64,000 bases of DNA from Tenodera sinensis (lineage: Eukaryota > Arthropoda > Insecta > Mantodea > Mantidae): the NCBI GenBank assembly GCA_030765045.1, contig CM060964.1:274334888-274398887 (forward strand). The letters are read 5' to 3'. This document shows positions 47,905-58,633 of the stretch, one piece after another (the stretch's first letter is position 1; every line of letters starts with the position of its first letter). The translations under genes and the position numbers were made by a program. The notes under the pieces were generated by a model. It saw only the letters and a program-made list of their open reading frames with translations, was not told the DNA's origin and did not search any database.

Positions 47905-48966
47905 AAAACTCTGATGTTTCCTATTCACATGACTTACTTTACTCAGTATCATTTATTTTTATATTGCTTCTACAAACTATTATTGTAAAAGTGAATTCTA
48001 CTTCACGTTAATTCAAATAAACATTTGCATAATAATTTGCTTACACATTTCGTTAATAGGTACAAAGGGAAAAGCGACAGACAAACTTTTATATACGTAT
48101 CGCATTCTCGGAAGATGCTGAATTTAAATACAAGCTTTGGTATTAATTCAATATTTCTTTTTACTTTCTCTACTACGTTTAGTAGAGGAAGTATTGTATT
48201 CCACCAAAGTTTCGATGTCAAGATTTCACCGGAAATACCCTTTGAAAAAAAAAAAAAAAAAAAAAAAAAAAGCATTTTTTGAAAAAGGCCCATGTGTGTA
48301 CGTATGTGTGTGTCTTTGAATAACGTAACTTAGAAACGAAAAGTTGGTTAAAAACCAAATTTGTTATTTAAGTAAGGATGTGACATGCAGATTTTGAAGA
48401 AAATTCCTCCACTCTATACAACACTTTACATGGAACATTTTTCAAAAACTTTTATTTTCTCGAAATTGGCTCTGAGGATTTTGATTAAAATGCCATATGT
48501 TTAAATCCTTGTTATCTGTGTGAGTTCTGCAATACTTAACTTTTCTCAAATAGAAGATCGTTTCTAACATTTTATGTCTTGGCTGTGAAAGGAGAACGTA
48601 ACTTCAGAGGCCTCATATAGCGACCAGGTTTAGAAGATTTGACTATCGCTCAAAGCCTACTGTACTCCCATATTCCCCTTGCATCTACAAGGAAATAAGC
48701 AGTAAGATAATTTCTGTAAATGTTTATCTTGACTAACATCAAGAAGATAAAAGCAACAAGAATTTGTAATCATGGTACAAGAGTAGAGATGGTCACGTGA
48801 GTGCAACACAAGATTTTTTTGAATTATGCTGTTTAGACACAATAGCGATTTTTTCAATATTTCTATTTAATTTTGAGGGGCTCAAAACATGTATTTTCGG
48901 TAGAATGTCCATAAAGAATTTTTAGTGGAATACAACACTTCCTAGAGAAAGTAAAACTGTTATTTG
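47905..48966. repeat. Cluster of three family A pieces
   Basis: A plus-strand copy with a large internal deletion lies at 47,905-48,160 (CACATGACTTACTTTACTCA ... GAATTTAAATACAAGCTTTG). A minus-strand copy starts at once at 48,160 with ACTTTCTCTACTACGTTTAG and runs to about 48,815. A plus-strand right end at 48,870-48,966 closes with CCTAGAGAAAGTAAA. An A run of about 26 at 48,245 lies in the minus copy. Confidence 0.7.
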
Positions 48967-49391
48967 TTATGGTTAGGTATGAGAAGTTTGACGTGGGATG
49001 GACTCACCTGTGTAGAGGAGGCCATGGCGGAGGAAGGTCTTCTCCAATACACTAACAACAAGAGACTGTGGCGGTATACATCTGTAGTCAGTCCACAGTC
49101 AGGCAGCACGGCCCACATCACCTTATACACACCTCAATGACCTCACACACACAGGAACGTCTCTTTGTCCAGCACATGTACAGTAGGCCTAACAGCAGCA
49201 CTCAACGTCTTCTGCAAAACACACTTGTGAGCATTGCATGGCCCATGCAATTGACACAATCATTCTAAACGCCCAGGGCTGCGCCACGAATAACTTAAAC
49301 ACACCAACTCTGTCACACTTTCATTTTGTGGTCACTTTAGGAATTTCAACATGTGAAGGGGATATTCACTACATAACTGAACAAGGTATAG
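48967..49391. other. Unassigned
   Basis: An open frame of 66 codons at 49,068 is not recognised. Confidence 0.45.
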
Positions 49392-50778
49392 TGAGTGAGT
49401 GAGTAAGTGAGTGGATGAGTGGGTGAGTGTGAGTGAGTAAGTGAGTGAGTGGATGAGTAAGTGAGTGAGTGAGTAGTGAGTGAGTGGATGAGTGGGTGAG
49501 TGTGAGTGAGTAAGTGAGTGAGTGAGTAAGTAAGTGAGTGAATGAGTAGTGAGTGAGTGGATGAGTGGGTGAGTGTGAGTGAGTGTTGAGTGAGTGAGAG
49601 AGTGAGTGAGTGAGCGAGTGAGAGAGTGAGTTAGTGAGTGAGTATGTGAGTGAGTGTGTGAGCGAGTGAGTGAGAGAGTGAGTGAGTGTGTGACTGAGTG
49701 AGAGAGTGAGTGAGTGTGTGTGAGTGAGTGAGAGAGTGAGTGAGAGAGTGAGTGAGAGAGTGAGTGAGTGTGTGAGTGAGTGAGAGAGTGAGTGAGTGAA
49801 TGAGTGAGTGAATGAGTGAGTGAGAGAGAGTGAGTGACAGAGTGAGTGAGAGAGTGAGTGTGTCAGTGTGTCAGTGTGTGAGTGAGTGAGAGAGAGTGAG
49901 TGAGTGAGTGTGTGAGTGAGTGAGCGAGTGAGTGAGTGGGCGAGTGAGTGAGTGATAGAGTGAGAGAGTGAGTGAGTGTGTGTGAGTATGTGAGTGAGCG
50001 AGTGAGCGAGTAAGAGAGTGAGCGAGTAAGAGAGTGAGTGAGTGGGCGAGTGAGTGAGTGAGTGATAGAGTGAGAGAGTGAGTGAGTGTGTGTGAGTATG
50101 TGAGTGAGTGAGTGATTGAGTGAGTGAGTGATAGAGTGAGAGAGTGAGTGAGTGTGTGTGAGTATGTGAGTGAGTGTGTGTGAGTATGTGAGTGAGTGTG
50201 TGTGAGTATGTGAGTGAGTGAGTGATAGAGTGAGAGAGTGAGTGAGTGTGTGTGAGTATGTGAGTGAGTGAGTGAGTGATAGAGTGAGTGAATGATAGAG
50301 TGAGAGAGTGAGTGAGTGTGTGTGAGTATGTGAGTGAGTGAGTGAGTGATAGAGTGAGAGAGTGAGTGAGTGTGTGTGAGTGAGTGAGTGAGTGAGTGAG
50401 TGATAGAGTGAGTGAGTGATAGAGTGAGAGAGTGAGTGAGGGTGTGTGAGTGTGTGAGTATGTGAGTGAGTGAGAGAGTGAGTGAGTGAGTGAGAGAGAG
50501 TGAGTGAGAGAGTGAGTGAGTGAGTAAGTGAGTAAGAGAGTGAGTGAGTGAGAGAGTGAGTGTGTGAGAGAGTGAGTGAGTGAGTGAGAGTGAGTGAGTG
50601 AGTGAGAGAGTGAGTGAGTGAGTGAGTGAGAGAGTGAGTGAGAGCGTGAGTGAGTGAGTGAGTGAGTGAGTGAGTGAGTGAGTGAGAGAGTGAGTGAGTG
50701 AGAGTGAGTGAGTGAGTGAGTGAGTGAGAGAGTGAGTGAGTGAGTGAGTCAGTGAGTGAGTGAGTCAGTCAGTCAGTG
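49392..50778. repeat. 1.4-kb GTGA-type tandem array with higher-order units
   Basis: Almost the whole stretch is GTGA/GAGT with variants (GAGAGAGTGA, GTGTGTGAGT, GGATGAGT). Longer units repeat: GTGATAGAGTGAGAGAGTGA followed by GTGAGTGTGTGTGAGTATGT recurs at least five times between 49,950 and 50,400. GTGGATGAGTGGGTGAGTGT recurs three times between 49,400 and 49,580. The array ends against the LINE 3' end motif at 50,779. Confidence 0.95.
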
Positions 50779-50822
50779 GTGTTTAAGGGCCGGTTGAAAA
50801 CGATGTCATTTGGGCCCGATCA
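50779..50822 (-). mobile_element. LINE 3' end motif at the edge of the GTGA array
   Basis: GTTTAAGGGCCGGTTGAAAA and GTCATTTGGGCCC are the fourth copy of the end motif seen at 12,471, 28,992 and 40,536, again with the GTGA repeat on its left. Family A sequence begins immediately after it. Confidence 0.8.
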
Positions 50823-50824
50823 CA

Positions 50825-51300
50825 AAGAATGGTATTTCTCATAAACTGTATGCTTTAATGACATCTACATTTTATGAATAAGATTTTATCTCTTACGGTT
50901 TATCCGTTATGCAGAAATTACCCCAGAATGATGAGAACTTCACAAACTCTTCCCAGTAATTTCAAGATAGATATACATTTTAGTCATTTTGAGAACATCT
51001 TAATTAAAATCGTACGAGCTGATTTTTAGAAAAACAAAAATATGCGGTCATTTCCCATGTAAACGGTAATTTTTGGATAAGGGAAGTTTTCTTAACATCC
51101 TTATGTCACATCCTTAGGTGATGTTGAACATATCAAATTTAAAATTTGATATTTAACTGACTTTTAGTTTTTGAGTTTTACTGTCCACGGAAAGACACAG
51201 CCATACACATTCACCTTTTTTTTAACGCCTTTTTGGATTTAGGGAGTCCCTAAACTCATTCTGAATGTTGATATCAAGATTTCACCGAGAATGAAGAATG
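50825..51300 (+). repeat. Family A copy, middle and right part
   Basis: CTTTAATGACATCTACATTT, TCTTACGGTTTATCCGTTAT, TTAAAATCGTACGAGCTGAT, CATCCTTATGTCACATCCTT and GATATCAAGATTTCACCGAG occur in family order. There is no long CA tract. Confidence 0.65.
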
Positions 51301-52985
51301 CTAGAGAAAACCTTAAACTAAAAATGTCTCAATATATTTCAAGTATGAGATCCCTCTTAACTTCCTAGTAACCTGCAAAATTCCAGTCAAGGGTAAAATA
51401 TGTGTGGGGAAAAAAGACCGGCAATTTTCTTCAGTGGGTATGACCTTTTACCATATACTCAGAGCATAAAACTTGTAGTGCACACAAAATTTTAATGAGC
51501 TATGTCAAACCATTAACAACATGTTAAAGTATTCTTCTTTACTCAAATTAAGACTTTTGATATGGCAGTATGAAATGCTCCTTGGACCTTACGGTTTATC
51601 GTGCCGCTCCCAAATATGTAATTTGATTGTGATCTTAATTCAAATTACTTTCAGAGAAAAACAATGTCTTATTCACCTGATATTGCATTTTTTCAGGTTT
51701 TTCTGCTTAATTATTTAAAACAATTAATTTCAGCTAAACTATTTCATATACATCATTCCTGAAGCTCTTCTAAAAATTTCAATCTAATAAGGTATAAACT
51801 GTGGTCCAAAGAGCGTTTTGAAAAGAGAAGAATACTGACAAAAAGCGACAGAAAAATGAAGTTTAAAGTTCAATGCGGTGCTTTACCTAAATGCTACAGG
51901 ACCAATTAAACAGCCATTTCTACAATTTATAAGAAAAGTATAATTTATGAGCAACTAAAAACGTATGCCAGTGTCAACAGCGAGTGATATAGCACAATTG
52001 GCACGCTCAGGGCCAGATACTTGGGCTAGTTTCGTCTGCTTCCAAAGATTACGTCACTTGTGAGCTAAGCAAGTTCTTCACATTCTTTGGCTTTATTCAG
52101 CCTTCTGTTACAGAACTTTAAACTTTAACCCAATGTTGCCAACTCTATATTCATCGCTAGTCATTGAAGTTTAGAATGAGAGCTGCGAATATTGAAAATA
52201 CTCTATTTCTTGGTATTTGACGCTTTTCAGAATTTCTAATTTACTACTTTATATCTGTTAATATATTTATTTACAACCATAACAACAAAAATCAGCATAA
52301 CCACATAGTTTCAAGTATGAGAAATACAGAGTTTTCAAATTCAGTGTCTTAAAGTAGGTAAGCAATTCCACTTTAGACACGTTGCACATGTTGTTCAATT
52401 GTTTACGCTCAATACAGGCCCCGATTTCGCAAAAATATTTGTGTGAGCTTTGGATAAGGTTTGCAAATCAGATCATGCACGCAACTTGTGCAACGTAGGA
52501 TTTTTTTTACACTAGTGGAATTTTCATAAAAAATCTTTCTACTCTTAAAAAAGGCTCTTTATCTGTAAGTTAAGTAAATAACGATTAAGTTTTAAACTGA
52601 ATCATATAATTGGAATTTTAATTAGTTTTCTGAGATTATTTATTTACCAAAAATCCTCTCCAATCAGTTAAGAGAATCAGCAAGTTCGCTTTATATTTCA
52701 ATGAAATAAGCATATCATCTAAGCAACAAATGTATTGCACCTTCTACAATTAATTTTGAAAACGTAGACACAAGTCACCCTTGTTTTATTTAGAATTATG
52801 CAATATTTGGAGATCTTTTGATTTTTGTTTTTTCAACAAATTGTAGAGCAAACAAATGAAGTGGTGAAAAGAAGTTGATCCATTATACAGGATGTAAATG
52901 ACGACAACACCGTTTTATGTCCCGCTCCGGCTGAAGACAAACGAGTTTATTCCCGCTTTCCATAATACTGAACAACACCGTGTTG
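51301..52985. other. Unassigned AT-rich stretch
   Basis: No supported gene. TATACAGGATGTAAATGACG near 52,885 looks like a Tc1/mariner-type end, but no partner end was found. Confidence 0.45.
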
Positions 52986-52987
52986 AT

Positions 52988-53244
52988 TCTGCTAGTGGCG
53001 CTTCGCTAGTCAGTTCAGGTTGTATAGTGTACTGCACAGTGTCAGTAATGTAGTTCCACTAGAAGCACTTCGCTAGTCAGGTCAGGTTACATAGTGCACT
53101 ACACACAGTGTCAGCAATATAGTTCCACTAGAAGCACTTCGCTAGTCAGGTCAGGTTGTATAGTGTACTGCACAGTGTCAGTAATGTAGTTCCACTAGAA
53201 GCACTTCGCTAGTCAGGTCAGGTTGCATAGTGCACTACACACAG
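52988..53244. repeat. 69-bp minisatellite, left part
   Basis: Between three and four units containing AGTTCCACTAGAAGCACTTC and GCTAGTCAGGTCAGGTT. Some units are shorter by about four bases. The array is interrupted by the LINE after ACTACACACAG. Confidence 0.95.
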
Positions 53245-53247
53245 GGT

Positions 53248-53249
<2 letters not shown>

Positions 53250-53299
<50 letters not shown>
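53250..53299. repeat. Poly(A) tail of the LINE (T on this strand)
   Basis: A run of about 50 T, directly after the minus-strand 3' untranslated region. Its length and purity suggest a fairly recent insertion. Confidence 0.9.
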
Positions 53300-53301
<2 letters not shown>

Positions 53302-53450
53302 TCTTTTTTTCTTCTTGGAGGGGAAATGCATTATGCAGGCCAGTCTCACTGGCAACTGTGAGACTCCCGCCCACTAAAACCCCTCCAGCATATCATTGCA
53401 GCTCTGTGGAACTACCTCTCGGCATTACTTCACAGGCTACAACCGTTTAT

Positions 53451-56400
53451 TTATCTATCTTTTATTCTATTTTCATCTGTTTCCTTTCCTTTCATAATAG
53501 TTACAATCATTTTTTGAATTATTTCCCAATTAGTTTTGCTCTCTAGCATTTTTTCAATTATATTTTCAGCTATCAGGTTTACTCCTATCTTTCTAGTGCA
53601 TTCGTTTCTGATGTCATCCCATTTACAGCAGCAAAGTACAGTGTGCTCTGGAGTATCTATTTCTCCACAATATGAGCAATTATTACTGTTCACAATATCC
53701 ATTTTGTGCAAGTAAGTTTTAAACCTCCCGTGTCCTGACAAGAACTGGGTTAGATAGAAGTCAAGTGCTCCGTGTTTTCTGTTAATCCATGGTTTTATCT
53801 GTGGTATGAGCCTCTTTGTCCATTGTGCCACTTCAGTTTCTATTTCCCACTCTTTTTGCCACTTGTTCATGGTATTTCTTCTTGCTAATTTCTTTTCCGT
53901 TTTTCTATTTTCTGTGCCGTATGTAGATTCTATAGCCAGTAGATGTATGGGTATAGTACCCGCAATAACTTGGATTGCCCTTGTGGAAACCGTTCTATAC
54001 GCACAAGCAATTCTTATAGCTACCTTTCGCTGGACCCTTTCTATCAATTTTCTGCAGGTATTTTTTTGTAACCAGGTATTCCAAACTGGTGCGCAGTACA
54101 GTATAATTGAGTTTACCACACTTCCCAGTATCCTTCTTTTAGTTGTTTTAGGTCCTCCAATGTTTGGCATTAACCTTCCCAACATTGCAACGGTTTTTTC
54201 TGCCTTGCTTGTTACATATCTTATGTGCGCCCACATACTCATATTATGTCCCATTTGTATTCCTAAATATTTTATATGCGGTTTAGATTTAATTTCCTGA
54301 TTTCCAAAAATTATTTTTATTTCCTTTATTGTTCTTCTTCCCTCTAAGATGACAATTTCTGTCTTCTCTGGTGCTAATCGCAGTCCTTTCTGGAGCATCC
54401 ATATATTCATTTTCTTCATACACCACAAAATTTTTTCTTCCACCTCCCCTTTTGATTTACCCAGTATTACCATGGCCAGATCATCTGCATATCCTATTGT
54501 TTTGACTCCTACTGGTAAGTCCAGCTTTAGTACATCATCATAGTATACGTTCCATAAAGTTGGTCCTAATATGGAGCCTTGTGGGACGCCACAACTCATG
54601 TCCAAGCTCATCTTTTCTCCTATCTCGATTTTTCTATCCTCCAGATAACTACATATAAGTTTAATTAAATACGGAGCTATTTTTCTTCTTTTTAATTCGT
54701 CTATTATACCCATCCATGGTGCTGAGTTAAAAGCATTTTTAACATCGAGCGTGACCATAATGGCATATATGTTCTTCTTTTCTTCTAGTTCTGATTTTAT
54801 ATGGCTCTTTATGGTCTCAAGGGCATCTAGTGTTGATAAACCTTTTCTAAAGCCGAATTGTCTTTCTGAGAATCCCTCTTTGGTTTCGATCTCCTTGATA
54901 AGTCTTATGTTTATTATTTGTTCAAAAAGTTTTCCAATAACGTTTATTAAACACAGAGGTCTATAGGTAATATCTCCAACGCCTTTCCTAGGTTTTTCGA
55001 TTAGTATTAATCTAGCTATTTTCCACTCTTTGGGAAATATCCCTTTAGTTATTTGTTCATTTATTATTTTTTCTAGAACATTAGGTTTCTGTGTTGCAAT
55101 AACCTTTAATACCTCTGGTGGGATTCCATCAGGTCCTGCTGCCTTTCCTCCTTTTATTCTTCTACCGGCTTCTATAATCTCATTTTTTTGACACAGAGGT
55201 ATTTCCTCTCTGTTGACCTTTATTTCTGGCCATATGTTCATTTTATGTTCTGGAAATAGAGTTTTCGCTATCTTTAGCTGGTCTTTGTCTTTTAGTCGTA
55301 CTGGAGATCGGAATCCAAATTTTCCTGTAACTATCTGATAACCCTTCCCCCAAGTGTCATTATCAATTTCTGTACATAGTTGCTCCCATGCGGTCGTTTT
55401 TGCCGCTTTAATAGCATTTTTGAGTGTTCTTCTGCTTTCACGATATTGATTGTATATCTCTTGCATTTCATGTTCATTCTGCCTATTTTTCCCGTTTGCT
55501 CTTGTAACTTTCCTTCTGGCATCTGTACTATTCTTCCTTAGTTGGGCAATGCTATCACTCCACCAGTAGGCTGCTTTATGTTTCTTGTTAGCGCATTTCT
55601 TTTTGAGTGCATAATTGCACACTTTTACCATCATTCTTCCAAATTCACTTGGCTGGTAGGTATAATCTGGACGTCCTGTTTCTAGTTCTAGCTTGGCGAG
55701 TAAAGCATCCTTATATTTTTCTTTATATATCCAGCCTTTTGGATATGGTTTCCCTTGTTGTTTTATCATTGGAGCTGGCCTTTCCAAGACAGTATATATA
55801 TTTTTATGGTAGCTCAGGTTTTCCTCATCGTCCACATACCATTTAGTAACTAATTTATTTACCTCAGTAGTACAAATAGTAATGTCAATATAGGAAGATC
55901 CATTATTCCTCTCGAATGTAGGTTTTTTTCCATCATTTAAAATGATATAATCGTTTTGGTTTACCCATTCAGCCAATGTGCTGCCTTTCTTATCTTCTGT
56001 AGGTGATCCCCAGCATAAAGCCTTTGCATTAAAGTCTCCACCAATTAAAATCATTTTTTTGTTATCTTGCTGCATGATGCTGAGGCTTACTTGATCTAAG
56101 TAGAATTGTAATTCCTGCTCGTTTTTTGTGGGGGAAACATAACACGAGAATATAATCATCTCGTCAGTTTCCACCCATTACATATCCTTTGCCCTTACCA
56201 CTTTTCGTTATCCTGGAGCCATTCGGTGGTACATAAATGGCAGCATCTATATATTCATCGGTTAGCCATGTAGAGCTCATCTTAGCCATGTTGACATTTG
56301 GCTCTGCTATTATGGCTAAGTCCAATTTACATGATACACATTTATGTATTAAAAGATCCGTAGCTTGTTTTGCTCTATCGAGATTTACCTGTATTATTTT

Positions 56401-56455
56401 CGTGTTTGATTGGTATAAACCTTCCTTTTTTCCATTTTCTGCTTTTTTACTAACT
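53451..56455 (-). pseudogene. LINE ORF2: endonuclease-reverse transcriptase, one frameshift
   Basis: ORF2 nicks target DNA and copies the element RNA at the nick. The main frame (56,174-53,451, 907 codons) holds the C-terminal two thirds of the APE-type endonuclease (GGDFNA 45-50, YIDITI 95-100, SYHK 121-124). The reverse transcriptase follows: GPDGIP 347-352, FRKGLSTLDA 442-451, TLDVKNAF 475-482, GVPQGSILGP 529-538 and the catalytic YADD 562-565. A C-x2-C-x7-H-x3-C knuckle lies at 833-848. The first 90 or so codons (VNLDRAKQATDLL, LDLAIIAEPNVN) are in another frame from about 56,455 to 56,175. One extra base near 56,174-56,178 separates them. The N-terminal frame overlaps the end of ORF1 by about 60 bases in the -1 frame, without an early ATG. 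All RT motifs are intact; the frameshift makes this copy inactive as it stands. Confidence 0.9.
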
Positions 56456-58472
56456 TTTTATATTCAGGGCATCGCATAGATTCTGCCTTATGTTGGGTTG
56501 ATTGGCATAAGTAGCATTTAGTTGGGTTTTTACATTCTTTAATTTTATGTTCCTTGTCGCCGCAATTATGACACAGTTGTACCACTTCTTCAAATGAGCA
56601 ATTCTTCGCCATATGGCCTACCTTGTGACACTTGTAACATCTTTTTAGATTGCTTACTTCGTTTACTCTCCATCTGTCCCATCCGTCTCCAATTTTTTTT
56701 CTGTTAATCAATCTATTAGCAGCTTCAATGTTGACAGTTAAAAACGCATATTTCACACCTTGTGAGTTTGCTCTTTCTGCCATTTTTAAATTAAAAATCT
56801 CCTCGTTTGTATTCAATTCTTGTTTCACTATTTTTATTACTTCGTCTTCGTGTACGGTCTCATCTATATCTAGAAGCATAACTGTTTTCTTTCTTGCCTG
56901 TACTTCAACCTCTGCAATATTTGCTAGTTTAGCTGTTAACAACTGCTTAAAAGCGTTCCTCTCATTTACGTAATTTCCTTTTATTTTCAATTGGACGTTT
57001 CCGTCTCTATTTTTACTTTTCTGATTAATGATTACTCCTTTAATATTTACATTTTCTTTAACATTCTTAATAATATCAGCATATGTCCTTTCCCCAATGG
57101 GCTTAATAATTAACGTATCCTCATACATAGATTTTCTTCTTCTGACTTCCTCCATTTGGTCATCCTGGATAGCACATTCCCCTTCTCTCTTACTGTACAT
57201 TGGTATTTGGATATCATTTCTCCTCCCGAAGTATTCCAGAATTTTCCTAGTAACTCCCGCATCTTGTGACTTTGTAGTTACACATGCAGTTTTTGCTCTT
57301 TCATTTTTCCTCATTATATTCAGGATCTTTTCTAGGTTTATCATTAAATGGGTTTTATCTTCTGTTGTTCTGCCTCCATCTTCAGTAGCAATGATATAAA
57401 TGAATCTCTTGCATTTTTTGTTTTCCATATCTTCTCCTACTATTTCATTTGCTGTTATGCTACATAGCATTCTTCCTGCTTGTAGTCTACCTTCTTGTAT
57501 TGCTTTTAAAATCTGCGGGTTTGTATATAAAAGCTTATTCATAAGCTTCCCTTCTTTATCATCTGTCCCTTTAGTGATGATAATTAGGTCTTCGCCTTCA
57601 TCCTTTAGCACTTCACCTTTTATCAGCTGGCTGTTTGTATACACCTCTTGTGGCCAAATTTCTTCTGTTAGTCTATGTAATTCTTTCTCGCTTAGATCCT
57701 TATTTAATTCGTTATTTATTTCCACAGTTTTCCATTGCCTTTCTAATATCTTCTTATCAATTGTCTGACTGCTTGCATCAGTAGTCTCTTTGACTCTTTT
57801 CTTTGCATTATCTGCGAGCTCTTCCAAAATTTCAGGTATGAAATTCATTGTCCCAGGTATTCTTTTCATATAATCATCAAGTGTTCTAATGGCGTCCTTT
57901 ATTTCCTTTTTAGTATTTGGAATATCTTTTATTACCTTGCACAGTACTGCAATTTCCTTCGCCACTTTCTGCATTAACTCCTGATGCATATTGTGTTCTT
58001 GCTCTGCTTTTTGAAGAAACAAATCTTGCTCTTCTCTACTCCTCAGTTTCTCAGGAGTCTCCAATCGTTTCCTTTTAGTCTCCCTGATCACATTTTCCTT
58101 GTCAGGTTCAGTTGTACCGGGCTTGCTTAATTCACTCTGCGCTGTACCTAAGGTACTTTGAGAAGCAGTGACCAAGTTCATACTGGCAGTTGAACTACGT
58201 CGCTGAGGGAGAGATCGTCCAATTAAAGGTCGTCTTCTGAAAGGATCATAATTCCCTTCAAGGTGATCTATTCCTTGTTCTAGTGTTTCACATTCCATTT
58301 CACTTGTTCCAGTAGCATTATCTTGCATCCCGGCCTGGTTTCCCACCGTAGACACATGGCAGTAGCTGGTTGACAGTCGGGTGGGGCCTGCCCTCTCACC
58401 ACCATTCCCGACCGGTTCTGGGGATCCGACGCCCCTGTCCCGTAAACTAAGCTCTTCTGTAGACCTTTCCAT
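56394..58472 (-). CDS. LINE ORF1, nucleic-acid-binding Gag-like protein
   Basis: An intact frame of 692 codons starting at the ATG at 58,472. The N-terminal 100 residues are low in order and Ser/Thr/Gly rich. Residues about 140-290 are highly charged with heptad-like spacing and probably form a coiled coil. A region before the knuckles (about 535-610, KTVMLLDIDETVHEDEV ... RLINRKKIGDGW) looks like the RRM-like/pre-C2HC fold of arthropod LINE ORF1. Three knuckles follow: CYKC-x4-H-x4-C at 612-625, CHNC-x4-H-x4-C at 634-647 and CYLC-x4-H-x6-C at 653-668. Such proteins bind the element RNA and chaperone strand transfer. The C-terminus is basic. No stop or frameshift was seen, unlike in ORF2. Confidence 0.92.
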   Translation of the reverse strand: MERSTEELSLRDRGVGSPEPVGNGGERAGPTRLSTSYCHVSTVGNQAGMQDNATGTSEMECETLEQGIDHLEGNYDPFRRRPLIGRSLPQRRSSTASMNLVTASQSTLGTAQSELSKPGTTEPDKENVIRETKRKRLETPEKLRSREEQDLFLQKAEQEHNMHQELMQKVAKEIAVLCKVIKDIPNTKKEIKDAIRTLDDYMKRIPGTMNFIPEILEELADNAKKRVKETTDASSQTIDKKILERQWKTVEINNELNKDLSEKELHRLTEEIWPQEVYTNSQLIKGEVLKDEGEDLIIITKGTDDKEGKLMNKLLYTNPQILKAIQEGRLQAGRMLCSITANEIVGEDMENKKCKRFIYIIATEDGGRTTEDKTHLMINLEKILNIMRKNERAKTACVTTKSQDAGVTRKILEYFGRRNDIQIPMYSKREGECAIQDDQMEEVRRRKSMYEDTLIIKPIGERTYADIIKNVKENVNIKGVIINQKSKNRDGNVQLKIKGNYVNERNAFKQLLTAKLANIAEVEVQARKKTVMLLDIDETVHEDEVIKIVKQELNTNEEIFNLKMAERANSQGVKYAFLTVNIEAANRLINRKKIGDGWDRWRVNEVSNLKRCYKCHKVGHMAKNCSFEEVVQLCHNCGDKEHKIKECKNPTKCYLCQSTQHKAESMRCPEYKKLVKKQKMEKRKVYTNQTRK

Positions 58473-58633
58473 ATTTTCAATTATAATACATGTCCAATTT
58501 CTTAGCCGGTCGGCACCATAAATCCAGCCTAGCCAGAGCCCTGTTAGCCGTCCAAGATATTAGTTTGGACGTTGCCCGCCCCACACGTGGCCGATGTAGC
58601 ATGCCGGACGTAGGGTTGGTCTTTGTGGGGCAT
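58473..58633 (-). promoter_or_regulatory. LINE 5' leader, likely internal promoter region
   Basis: About 160 bases between the 5' target duplication and ORF1, GC-richer than the flanks. Non-LTR elements of this group usually carry an internal promoter at their 5' end. Its presence suggests a near full-length insertion; promoter function is inferred, not seen. Confidence 0.5.

Larger units (their letters stand above)
53245..58633 (-). mobile_element. Nearly complete non-LTR retrotransposon (R1/Jockey-like)
   Basis: A 5.4-kb minus-strand element with about 160 bases of 5' leader, ORF1, overlapping ORF2, about 150 bases of 3' untranslated region and about 50 A. A few non-A bases (CCACC) lie at the outermost end of the tail. 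CTACACACAG at 53,235-53,244 and 58,634-58,643 is a 10-base target duplication. It joins two halves of a 69-bp minisatellite, so the insertion is in the array. Domain content (CCHC ORF1; endonuclease, reverse transcriptase and C-terminal CCHC in ORF2; no RNase H seen) fits the R1/Jockey group. It is the best-preserved element in the window. Confidence 0.95.

Noticed and set aside
52885..52910. Left end of a DNA transposon enclosing the minisatellite
   Set aside because: TACAGGATGTAAATGACG looks like a Tc1/mariner end, but no complementary end was found to the right of the array.
53806..57768. Several plus-strand frames of 60-164 residues over the LINE
   Set aside because: They are antisense shadows of ORF1 and ORF2 and are rich in Phe, Ser and Ile, as expected for the complement of Lys/Glu-rich coding DNA.
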